Made by a program: the position numbers and the translations under genes
NCBI GenBank assembly: GCA_903813345.2
Contig: CAIIXF020000003.1
Coordinates: 32,175,151 to 32,239,150 of the forward strand
Direction: 5' to 3'
Length of the DNA stretch: 64,000 nt
Source: Owenia fusiformis
Taxonomy: Eukaryota > Annelida > Polychaeta > Sabellida > Oweniidae
The notes under the pieces: model-generated
The model's database searches: none
What the model was told of the DNA's origin: nothing
What the model saw: the letters and a program-made list of their open reading frames with translations, nothing else
Part shown: one piece after another, positions 1 to 8,907 of the stretch
Layout of the letters: each line of letters opens with the position of its first letter
Position numbering within the stretch: position 1 is the stretch's first letter

Positions 1-129
1 AAGAAAATTTTATTTCTTTTAGAAATAGAATATCTTTCGTTTTATTGAGCGGATTTTGACCAAATAAAAGACTGGAGGTAAGATCTTTATCAATACATTC
101 ATCCAGAGTTGATTTTTTTTATATGACCT

Positions 130-517
130 CAGGGTTCTCACCAGGAAATTTTTAGACCCCGGAATTTTAGCGGTATTGTGACTACTTTTTTTTCGCGGTA
201 TCGCGACTACTTGTCCCCCATATGAGATCAGAGATATCCTATTAGTATACTTTTCAACATACTTCTTAAGATTATCTTGCTATTTAGAACCCAATGTTTA
301 TTTCTAAAAGGTTTCTGACTTCCTATGTCTTGTTTGTATCCAGTTTTATGTTTTTTCTCAAGAGTTTTACCACAAATAATGTGACAAAAATGTAAAATTA
401 GACTCTGGAAAAAAACACTTTAGACTCCGGAAAAGCAATTAGACTCTGGAGCAAGAGGGTTTTAAGGCATTAGACTCCAGAGAATCTCCGGAGTCTAAAA
501 GCCTAGTGAGAACCCTG
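130..517. mobile_element. 388-bp MITE-like element with CAGGG ends and 5-bp duplication
   Basis: Starts CAGGGTTCTCAC (130-141) and ends GTGAGAACCCTG (506-517), perfect 12-bp inverted ends, with weaker symmetry continuing inward (TTTTAGACCCCGG against TTTTAGACTCCGG). GACCT flanks both sides (125-129, 518-522). The interior has repeated TTAGACTCCGGA-type words and no coding capacity. CAGGG ends are typical of hAT elements, but hAT normally duplicates 8 bp. Confidence 0.75.
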
Positions 518-877
518 GACCTGCACTGTGTCCAAGTGACCCCTCATTTTCATTGTTTGGGGTCCCTAAAGTAAAAACCGGGTCCTCTCCATTATGGGAC
601 GGCGTTAATGAAAGCACAGCAATCAGTTAGCAGCCTTTGACAATAGGTAACACATGTTAAGTGCAGGTGGTGTTTCTGTATACGACGCAGCCCAATAACC
701 TGTACATATACCTCAGCGATTTGTCATTAAATTTAGAGGCAACAAGAGAATGAAATGGTGAAAGACACTGCTAAAAGCAAGCAGAAAGGGACCAGAGGAC
801 ACCATTGCAGTGTCTAAGGATATGCATGGCTAAAGAAGAAGAATGTACATGTAGGGATATCATGTCACAGTACATGT

Positions 878-1243
878 CAGTGGCGTAGCGTCGTTTACGC
901 AAAGTACGCAAATGCATCAACTGGAACAATCCAATGTTTATCTGAATATTTGGAAATTCTAAATTTCTCAAGTTTTAATAAGCAAAGCCATTGTTCAACC
1001 TTATCATTTCGTATCTTTGAACAGGTTTCAACCATAGAAATTAGGTGTTTATTTTAGTCCCGACATGTCATTAATGATTCTTTCAAATTATACTCTCATA
1101 ATTTTTCTACAAGACTTATAACATGGGCTTTCAACTAGACTTATGAGTAAATTTCAAGTGGAAATGAATGCGTATCGGGTAAACCCCCCATCCCAATTTT
1201 GGAATTTTGCGTCCCCTAGTAAAATTGCCACGCTACACCACTG
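878..1243. mobile_element. 366-bp MITE-like element with CAGTGGCGTAGC ends and 5-bp duplication
   Basis: CAGTGGCGTAGCGT at the left and ACGCTACACCACTG at the right are inverted with one mismatch. CATGT lies directly outside both ends (873-877, 1244-1248). Non-coding. The ends look hAT-like, again with a 5-bp rather than 8-bp duplication. Confidence 0.75.
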
Positions 1244-1656
1244 CATGTATAAGGTAGAGTGTGCTATTTCGGTTCAATAGAGTCTAGCCTAAAATGCTTG
1301 ATTATTTCTATCCAGTTTTAACATCAGCATATACACCCCACAACAGGATAAACAGTTGCCGTTTATAGCAAGTATAAGTCGATTGGAATTTGGAAAATAT
1401 TTGACGCGATTGTGAGTTGGATTGGCATTTGGAAACTGAAAAAATCCGAGGTCTGAAATTATTAAACACAAACTCATTATATTTACACAATTAATAACTC
1501 AGTTATAACTGTACTCAATTTAAGATATATATGTTTTGCATTATTCAACAGCTCCGTTTACTTACATTATGGTCGGAGCGCTTGATAATTCGTTGAAAAG
1601 CTGTGAAAAGTGGTCTTCTGCAAAAGTTGGCCATATTTATGCGCAGCTTTTCTGCA

Positions 1657-1700
1657 CAGGAAGTAGGAAATGACCTTCACCTATACATTTTCCCGGGAAA
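1657..1700 (+). promoter_or_regulatory. Candidate GINS2 proximal promoter (ETS-like and E2F-like sites)
   Basis: About 115-160 nt before the GINS2 ATG are CAGGAAGT (1657-1664), an ETS-type site, and the perfect palindrome TTTCCCGGGAAA (1689-1700), which resembles E2F sites. Vertebrate replication genes, GINS included, are E2F-controlled. Function here is inferred from motif and position only; no TATA box is evident. Confidence 0.4.
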
Positions 1701-1815
1701 TTTAGAAATAAACACAACAACAATGTACCTCTTTTATCACTAAATCACTCTGTTTTAGCAAATGTATATTGTACAAAATTTTGACAAAATTTTCATAAAC
1801 TATTGAAGCATCAGA

Positions 1816-1923
1816 ATGGAGAATTTTAGACTTATGGATCCAGCAGAAGTTGAGTTTTTAGCTGAAAAAGAAATGGTCCAAATTGTACCAAATTTTTCTC
1901 AGGACATCATTTATTTGATTGGT
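1816..1923 (+). CDS. GINS2: GINS2 exon 1 (start codon, B-domain start)
   Basis: 108 nt, 36 codons, ending in phase 0 at GGT followed by the donor GTAAGT. It encodes MENFRL, then the conserved [19 protein letters not shown] and a [12 protein letters not shown] block. The upstream ATG adds six residues before the usual family start. Confidence 0.93.
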
Positions 1924-4900
1924 GTAAGTACTGTTTCTTTACTTTTTGTTTAAAATATACATATATATATATATATTTAAAAATACTCCCCTCAAGCCTT
2001 GATGTGTATTTTAATTTGTTGTGAATTATTTTAGGAGATCTCCTCTGCCATAAGCCAGCTGTCCGCTCCAAGGCTGCCATCAAGTGGTTTGCGACAGCAA
2101 ATCAAGCTGTTCCATTTTCGGCATCAGAAAAATCTTTACAGTCTATGATTCTTATTCTATCTTCTCAGTTTTGAGGATTATTACGTCATTCTATGGTGGC
2201 GTAGCGACTAAGGTCCTGGGTACGATTCCTGCACAGGGCATTTAATTTATCAAACTTTCATTCATGTCTGTACTCTCTGTATATTGCTTGTAACACTGTG
2301 CTGTGCAGTTGGCCATTTCCCAGAGGTGGCCTCGGGTCTTTACAGTAACAATTATTTTAATTTTAGGGATGTTATCTCAGTTTCTCCAATCAGATATCAA
2401 GGGCCAGTTATATTGACCAATAAGAATTATTTGTATTTTCTAAAAATATTGAATGGCCTTTCTTGAGTCAGGATGATTGACCCAAAGAGTTTACCATTTT
2501 GATTGTATTGCAAATTTGACCAATTTGATGCACACGGTTCAATTCTAAATAGAATATAACTTAGAGACCAAGACATTTGTTATAGGATAAGTTGATGAAA
2601 ATGTGACCCGGTGTTATTTATACATGTGTATATGACTTGATTAGTTAAGTCCATAATTTAAGATGTGAAATTAAAGGAGCAAATTTTGAATTTATTCTCT
2701 ACAGACCTTGTTGCCCCTTTAATAGGCTTGGGGAGGACAGCCTGTTATACATGTATGGTTTATCGTATGATAGCAATATTACTTTACCCCTCTCATGATT
2801 GAGTTTGTAGTCTGGTTTAAATTGTTTTACAGAGCCTTTATAATGAGTGTAATTATTCTGTTTATCAATTGTCTCTTACAGGGTGAGATAGGACCTTTTA
2901 ATCCCAGTCTGCCTGTTGATGTACCACTATGGCTTGCAGTAAACTTGAAGGAGAGGCAGAAATGTAGAATTAATGCACCACAGTGGATGGATATAGGTAC
3001 ATATTAAATCAGCACTTTTCTATTTGTCGAGTTATGGCTACATGCTAATGTCAGTTAGAGTATAGGTTGTACTTCAGTGGATATGGTTCTTTGAGAAACT
3101 GTCCATTAACAAATTTTCAATTTTATTGCAGAACAACTTGAAGCCAAAAAAGAAGAAGAAACAGAAGCCCAATTCTTCACAGAAATGCCCAGTCCTCATT
3201 ATATGGAGGTCACGCAATTGTTACTGAAATGGTATGTCAAGTCTTTATTCTATTAGTCTCATTGTTGTCACTAAATAAATGAAGTCTAAATGGTACATGA
3301 GGTCCTTACAGGGCAAGCAGACTTTAAGATATACCTTTAATTTCCACCATTAGTGATCTGTGCTTGTCTTAGCATGTGAGTCTCATAATCAAATTACCCT
3401 CCCAAATTTTAAAACCATTTTCTCTTACTAAAGAAATTTCTTAAATTACTGAGTTCAAATGACTAGCCTTAACCTTTTAATACAGTAGACTTTCAGACAT
3501 GTAAATACCGTTAAACCCTTTGATTTACTTCAGTGCGCCTGAGATCCCTAGGGCCGATGAAATGAGGACACTGGTGAAAGATATCTGGGATCTACGGATG
3601 GCTAAATTCAGACGGAGTATAGATCTTCTTGTAAAAAGTGACCACACACATGCAAAGGTGCACCATTTATTTGATATTTTGTTAATTACATGTGTATTCT
3701 TCTGTCCTTCTACCCATCCATCAACAATTTTTTGATATTGAAAATTGAAATGAGTCTGAATAATCTATTTCTTGTGAAATCATTTTAGGATATTATATTT
3801 TGCATATTTTGCTATGATATATTGGATATTATAACTTCTGAAGTTGAAGTTGAAGTTTTTATGGTAACGGTTGCTATTTGTCTCAATAATTTTTTAATAA
3901 TTGTAACATCATTGAAGTTTTATATTGTAACAGTTGCTATTTGTCTCATTGTTATGTAATAATTAATTATTTCAGTTAGATTCAAATATAATTTTATTTC
4001 TGAAGAAGTAGGATGGACATCCTATACGAAATGTCAAAAGAAAATTAAATATCTCTGAGAAAGAAAATCAACAACTAATAATAAACTTCTGAACAGTTTT
4101 CCAATTTCCTCTCATGACACAATTGAAGCACGAGTTTGTTTAAAGGGTGACGCATATCGTTTAGCAAATCGAACGCTCGTTTCTGGTGTTGCTCAGCGTT
4201 TAGTATAAAAGGCCCGATCCCGGAATAATACTCAAGGGTTCACATGTTCGAGGTCGTTGTGTCAACACCTCTAACTGTTATATAGCATAAGTATATTATA
4301 GATCGTCACACATTTATAAAAAGGTGATTTTTATTTTGACAAATCAATTCCTCATTTATGGGTGAAGTTTCAGGATCTTCTATTTGTGTATAATAAGGAA
4401 AAATTGGCATCTAAATTTCCCCATAACGTAATAGCACACAGCTCGGCATATGAAATATCCTACAAATGAAACAAAGCAGTTCTAATACAAGGATTTATAT
4501 TGGCTGTTGTACATGTATTCTTTGAACGCAATCACTCTTTGGATAACGTTTTCAAAACCATTATAAACGGATTACTTTATCTCAAAGACAATTTCAAAAA
4601 CTGGATTTTACAGAACTCCCCTTATTTCTTAAAAATGGACTGATCCAGTTGATTCCCCTGGAGCCGCCATATTGTTTTTATACGGGATGCTAATCGGAAC
4701 CCTTTAAGCTTTCTATTCATATTTTTTTGTGTTATTTTTTTAGGTAGGCCAGATTAGAATATCTAGAAAGTCTAAAATGCCAAATTACCATATTATATAA
4801 TTATTAGTGTCAGAATAATCCCATTGTTAATATATCAGTTTCAATATAATATCATTTTCATGAAGATATGAATGATGAGTTTGAATTTCTCCATTTCAGG

Positions 4901-5019
4901 TGAATCATCTTACCTTGATGGAGATAAACACAATGCGACCCTTTCTTACTAAAGCTTTGGACCAGATACACAGTCTAAGAACTAACACCCAAAGTGCAGG
5001 ATATATTGCACCTCAATGA
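1816..5019 (+). CDS. GINS2: GINS2 (PSF2), DNA replication complex GINS subunit 2, five coding exons
   Basis: Joined exons 1816-1923, 2882-2996, 3132-3231, 3534-3657 and 4900-5019 give 567 nt, 188 aa plus stop; the human protein is about 185 aa. GINS is the SLD5-PSF1-PSF2-PSF3 heterotetramer that joins CDC45 and MCM2-7 in the nuclear CMG helicase. Seen in the sequence: the family opening [13 protein letters not shown], then [25 protein letters not shown], a [10 protein letters not shown] block and [17 protein letters not shown]. Known for the family: PSF2 has a small beta-rich B domain first (about residues 1-65 here) and a helical A domain after it (about 70-180). Every intron is GT-AG and the phase is continuous. 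The ATG at 1816 has A at -3 and G at +4; the in-frame ATG at 1834 matches the usual family start but has a weaker context, so a 182-aa product is possible. The last nine residues and the stop lie in a minisatellite. Confidence 0.95.
1924..2881 (+). other. GINS2 intron 1, with a possible tRNA-derived SINE fragment
   Basis: Mostly unremarkable AT-rich intron. At about 2192-2240, TGGCGTAGCGAC followed by GGTACGATTCC resembles RNA polymerase III A and B boxes, but they are too close together for an intact tRNA, so at most this is a decayed SINE. No coding signal seen. Confidence 0.4.
2882..2996 (+). CDS. GINS2: GINS2 exon 2
   Basis: 115 nt between acceptor TCTCTTACAG and donor GTACAT. It encodes [20 protein letters not shown], then NLKERQKCR and PQWMDI, the most conserved part of PSF2. 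It ends in phase 1, so the open frame that runs on past 2996 is intron read-through. Confidence 0.95.
3132..3231 (+). CDS. GINS2: GINS2 exon 3
   Basis: 100 nt between acceptor TTTATTGCAG and donor GTATGT. It encodes a charged linker ([15 protein letters not shown]) and then [15 protein letters not shown], where the helical A domain begins. It enters in phase 1 and leaves in phase 2. Confidence 0.94.
3534..3657 (+). CDS. GINS2: GINS2 exon 4
   Basis: 124 nt between acceptor TGATTTACTTCAG and donor GTGCAC. It encodes [20 protein letters not shown] and [13 protein letters not shown], the core helices of the A domain, and ends in phase 0 at AAG. Frame and content match the PSF2 family throughout. 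Confidence 0.95.
3658..4899 (+). other. GINS2 intron 4, containing a retroelement-like hairpin motif
   Basis: Non-coding. At 4000-4035 it holds CTGAAGA, a 7-bp hairpin and CGAAATGTC, the arrangement seen at ends of some Penelope-like retroelements and retrozymes. At 4140-4260 there is a more CpG-containing stretch with a TATAAAAG word (TTTAGTATAAAAGGCCC) that I cannot assign. Confidence 0.4.
4900..5019 (+). CDS. GINS2: GINS2 exon 5 (terminal, stop TGA)
   Basis: 39 codons plus TGA after acceptor [31 protein letters not shown] is the conserved last helix region. The tail QSAGYIAPQ and the stop are read from the first unit of the 35-bp minisatellite that follows, so the extreme C-terminus is probably not ancestral. 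Confidence 0.93.
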   Translation: MNHLTLMEINTMRPFLTKALDQIHSLRTNTQSAGYIAPQ

Positions 5020-5434
5020 TCTTCCAAAGTGATGGATATATTGCACCTCAATGATCTTCCAAAGTGCATGATACATTGTACTTGAATGAACTCATAAAGT
5101 GCAGGATATATTGTACCTCAATGACCTTACACAGAGCAAGATATATTGCACCTCAATGATCTTCCAAAGTGCGGGATATGTTGCACCTCAATGACCTTAC
5201 ACAGAGCAGGATATATTGCACCTCAATGATCTTCCAAAGTTGCACCTCTATGACCTTAAAAAGTTCAGGATAAGTTGCATCTCGATGATCTTATGAAGTG
5301 CAGGATATATTGTACCTCAATGACCTTACTAAGTGGAGGATATATTGCACCTCAATGGATTCACTAAGTGCAGGATACATTGCGCCTCAATGACCGAACA
5401 AGGTGTAGGATATATTACACCCCGATGACCTTAC
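4991..5434. repeat. 35-bp minisatellite, about 13 units, at the GINS2 3' end
   Basis: Units begin near 4991, 5026, 5061, 5096, 5131, 5166, 5201, 5236 (shortened to 24 bp), 5260, 5295, 5330, 5365 and 5400. Consensus parts are AAAGTGCAGGATATATTGC and ACCTCAATGATCTTCC. The first unit contains the GINS2 stop codon. Two more units resume at 5610-5665 after an unrelated insert. Confidence 0.95.
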
Positions 5435-5609
5435 ACCCCCAAAATGCAATCCGATTTTTGACGCCGTTTCGGCACCAAATGGACTGACTAGTCCGGTAGC
5501 AAATTTTGGTGTCAAAAGGTTTCGGTGCCGGGACGGTGTTGAAACAGTGCAGGAACAGTGCCGAATTTTTTCGATGCCGAAATGCCGTCGAATTATATTG
5601 GCTGTGTAC
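5435..5609. other. Unrelated segment interrupting the 35-bp minisatellite
   Basis: Roughly 175 bp, richer in G+C and CpG than its surroundings, with repeated short words (TTTCGGCACC, TTTCGGTGCCG, CAGTGCCGAA, GATGCCGAAATGCCG). The array stops at about 5434 and resumes in register at 5610. I see no clear terminal repeats or target duplication, so its nature is open. Confidence 0.55.
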
Positions 5610-5665
5610 TAAGTGCATGATACATTGCACCTTAATGATCTTCCAAAGTGTATAATATATTGCAC
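5610..5665. repeat. Remnant of the 35-bp minisatellite
   Basis: One full unit and 21 bp of the next, continuing the array that ends at 5434. Confidence 0.9.
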
Positions 5666-6286
5666 AAATTATTACCTTTGTCATAACCAAAGTTACCTTT
5701 ATGTCAGTTTTGATTCTGCTGAACTCTCACATTTTGACTCTTAGATCATCTTTCATAAAGGCATTGAGGGTTCTTTAAGATCTTTTTCATGGCCTTTTAT
5801 GGGAAAGATTGAAGCCAAGGTCAATCCCTTTTCATTTTTGCGAAGTGAAACAAAACACAATATTATCTCTTCCTCTTTATTTAGAGCTGACTTCTAGTTT
5901 ATAATTGCACAATTGATGAAGCAACAATGGAATTTCCAGAGTTCCAAGATTGGTATCGATGTGGTGAACTTTTTGAACACATGCTTCTCTTAAATCAGTG
6001 ACCAAAATATTCTGAAAATTTTACACATCGTCAATGTAATGGTCATCTTTTGAATGGTAACTTATAATTTGAGAAAGTATATATACTTTTCTTTATATTG
6101 TTTTAGAAAACACATCAGACACTTCTTTTGTTCTTGGTATAATATGTACAGATGTACGAAATGAAATGAAACATCTATCCAAACCTCATTGGAACAAAAT
6201 GACATATACACGACGTGTTTACGTCTCTCAATATTGTAATTGTACAAAGCAGTTTTGTTGATTTTAAAAAAGTATCTTGTGAATGA

Positions 6287-6292
6287 AATAAA
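6287..6292 (+). terminator. Candidate GINS2 poly(A) signal AATAAA
   Basis: AATAAA in GAATGAAATAAAAGG followed by T/G-rich sequence (TTTTGGGGGGTTTGTTTT) within 50 nt, a typical cleavage-site arrangement. It would give GINS2 a 3' UTR of about 1.3 kb that includes the whole minisatellite. Confidence 0.45.
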
Positions 6293-8837
6293 AGGTTTAT
6301 CTTAATTTTTATCTATTTTGGGGGGTTTGTTTTAATTTATTGAATACTTTTTGTTGAATGAAGCAAAATTTCCATTGTATAACTATAATATTGAAAGGTC
6401 TAAAAAAATTGTTGTGTATGCTAAGGTTCGGAAAGATATTTTATTCCATTCTCAAGAATTAGTAGAAAGGAACAAAAAACAATTGCACTAAAAAACAAAA
6501 AATGTTCACAAAAACAGTTGTATAAAATATATATAAATAATTTAAATTGTTGTCAATCAGTCAACATTACATAAAGGTCAGTGCTTTTTACAGAATGTTT
6601 TCAATTATTGGTTTAAGAGAAAAGCATTGTTGAATTCAGTTCACCATATCAATACCAATCCTTTTAAGAATAAGTCATAAAACTTGTGGCTGAGTAAACT
6701 GATCCAAGGAAACGGGACATATTTGTAAATTTTGATGATACCATTTGTAGATTAACAAGACGCGGAGGTCTAATTTTGGTCTAATGTGCTTAGATTCATT
6801 ATTTATCCAAGTGGAATCTCCAAGTGAACAGACCTTTCAAATTAACACTACACCCTTTGCTACATCAATTTAATTGTCTAGTTCACAAATTCCTGAATTT
6901 CAAAAAAGGCATTTCAAAATCAGCAATAAGTTATTTCTATTTTGTATTTGGAAACTATTGAGTTGATACATCATGGTTTCTTGTAGCACTGGATGGCACG
7001 GTTCATTGAATAGATCCATTACTTTGTATTTAAGCTCTTTCTGTGTGCATTATCCAATCCTAAACACGGAATCACGTCAGCTTCAATGTGAACAATTCTG
7101 TGAATGCCAATGTAAAAATAACAAGAAAATAAAATATGTAATTTGTAAATATGACATTTTTATTTTACATTTATTTCATTTAATATTGGAATGTGACAAC
7201 TACTCTACATTTTAGTTGCTATAGCTACAACACACTCACCAATATACATTCATAGGAACTGAACTAATTTACAATTGAATTAGAATAGAATTGAATTTGT
7301 AGCTAGACAGGCTCCTATTCAGGCTAAAACCACTACAGGCATAACACTGCTACAGTCACAACTTTTCTCAAAATATTACACATAATCCATTGCATTATAT
7401 AAAATTAATTTCATAAAACTATTTAATTTTTGATATCACAATATCGTTCAATATAATTTTCGGTAAATTTATAATTCACCTTTATAATCTTACGGATTAG
7501 GTCAGTATAGCAATGTACATTCACATCAGGAGAGGAATCTAGATCTATCTATTACTATGGATTTAATGTTAATTTAAAATAATATTTCACCATAAAATCA
7601 TTTGGTCATGATTTTGAATCAAGGCCTACATGTGTATCCAGGAATCATTAAAATATAAACTGTTCGCCCCTCCTTACAGGAGAGCACATATGTGCCATCT
7701 ATATGCATCATACGATACTACATTCAGGTAATATAATGAACATTCACAAATTACTAAAATATTGAATTCACAAATTCAAATAAAATATTAACATATTTTT
7801 ACTATAATTTACAATCTCAATTAAGAGTCTAAAAACTGAGATTTTTGTTAACTAGTTGCTTCACAAGAGAGATTTCAACATAATTCATTATACTTAAGTT
7901 GTGTCCCGATTTTACTAAAAGTAAAAAATAAGCCATTGTTGAAAAAGTCAATTCCAAATATGTTCATCATTCGGTTCCGCAGACAAAAAGCCAGCATAAC
8001 GTAGGTGCATACAATAAAACTGTACAAAATATCCTGTTATCAAGTATATGATACTTAACTCCAAAGAAAACAGAATGTGGAAAAGTTAGTTTAATGGTGT
8101 TAACTGACCTCAAGTCCTGTATTGTAATAAGTGACTGATTCAGTAACAGGCCAGTCTGATCTTCAATACAATATAAAGATTTGTGATTTTTGTCTCTTGA
8201 CTACGAGCAGGAGAACTGTTAATGATAGCTGGCCTCAATTCACTTGCACAAATATGCCTTTGTATAATCACTCGGGGAGTGTTCCTTAGACGTTGTCATG
8301 GAGTTGTGGTAATTATAATTACCATTGTGAAGATTTCCCATTGAACAGTCCCAGTTTTTATGGTATCAAAATGTCAGAATCCTGTATTTTAAGTTTATGG
8401 TATCAAAATACCTCCAGTGCACCTCCTCTGTATGGTACTGAATTATTGCCAGCATGCCTCCCAGTCATTTTTGCTACCACAATGCCTCCAGTGTACAGTT
8501 GTAGGTCAATACTGTACTCCAGTGTAGTTGTAGGTCAATACTGTACTGATCATCTATTGCCAAAGTACGTTCATGTATCATTAAGAGATTACCTCTTTGT
8601 TCTTAGTCATATTCTATCAGCATTTTTTGTCATTATTATTCTGGAAAATATAAAAAATCCTATGTGATATTACACACAAACCAAGTAAATCTTTCATCTT
8701 GCTATTTTTTTCCTATAATTTTGAAAATGTTGGCAATTTTGGTAAAAACATCATGCCTAATGCTAGTGAAAGTTCAGATATGTGACTGGTCATTAATCTT
8801 TTGAACTTACCAGTTCTGTGACAAATATGCAGATCTT
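6293..8837. other. Intergenic/3' UTR space between the convergent GINS2 and GSE1
   Basis: No coding exon recognised on either strand. It should contain the GSE1 3' UTR on the minus strand. The word GTTGTAGGTCAATACTGTACT occurs twice within 8498-8550. Open frames here, including one of 124 codons on the plus strand at 8293-8667, show no family resemblance. Confidence 0.6.
7159..7175 (-). terminator. Candidate GSE1 poly(A) signals (two AATAAA on the minus strand)
   Basis: TTTATT at 7159-7164 and 7170-7175 read AATAAA on the minus strand, about 1.7 kb past the GSE1 stop. Another AATAAA overlaps the stop itself (8837-8842) but would leave almost no 3' UTR. Which is used cannot be told from sequence. 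Confidence 0.3.
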
Positions 8838-8907
8838 TTATTTGTATTGTTGCTTGTGGGCTTCACCAGATGGCACCTCTGAGCTAGATGACTCCCTGGC
8901 CTGTTGC
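8838..8907 (-). CDS. GSE1: GSE1 terminal exon (short tail, stop TAA)
   Basis: 70 nt after acceptor ATATTACAG, phase 2 in. It encodes QQARESSSSEVPSGEAHKQQ, YK and TAA. Vertebrate GSE1 has roughly 80-90 further coiled-coil residues at this point; here only 22 follow EAYNR, and they are not heptad-like. Confidence 0.82.

Noticed and set aside
2192-2240. tRNA gene
   Set aside because: A- and B-box-like words are present but only about 22 bp apart, with no acceptor stem; at most a SINE relic.
8293-8667. Plus-strand open frame of 124 codons downstream of GSE1
   Set aside because: No recognisable domain, contains a duplicated 21-bp word, lies in presumed GSE1 3' UTR antisense, and lacks supporting splice or poly(A) context.
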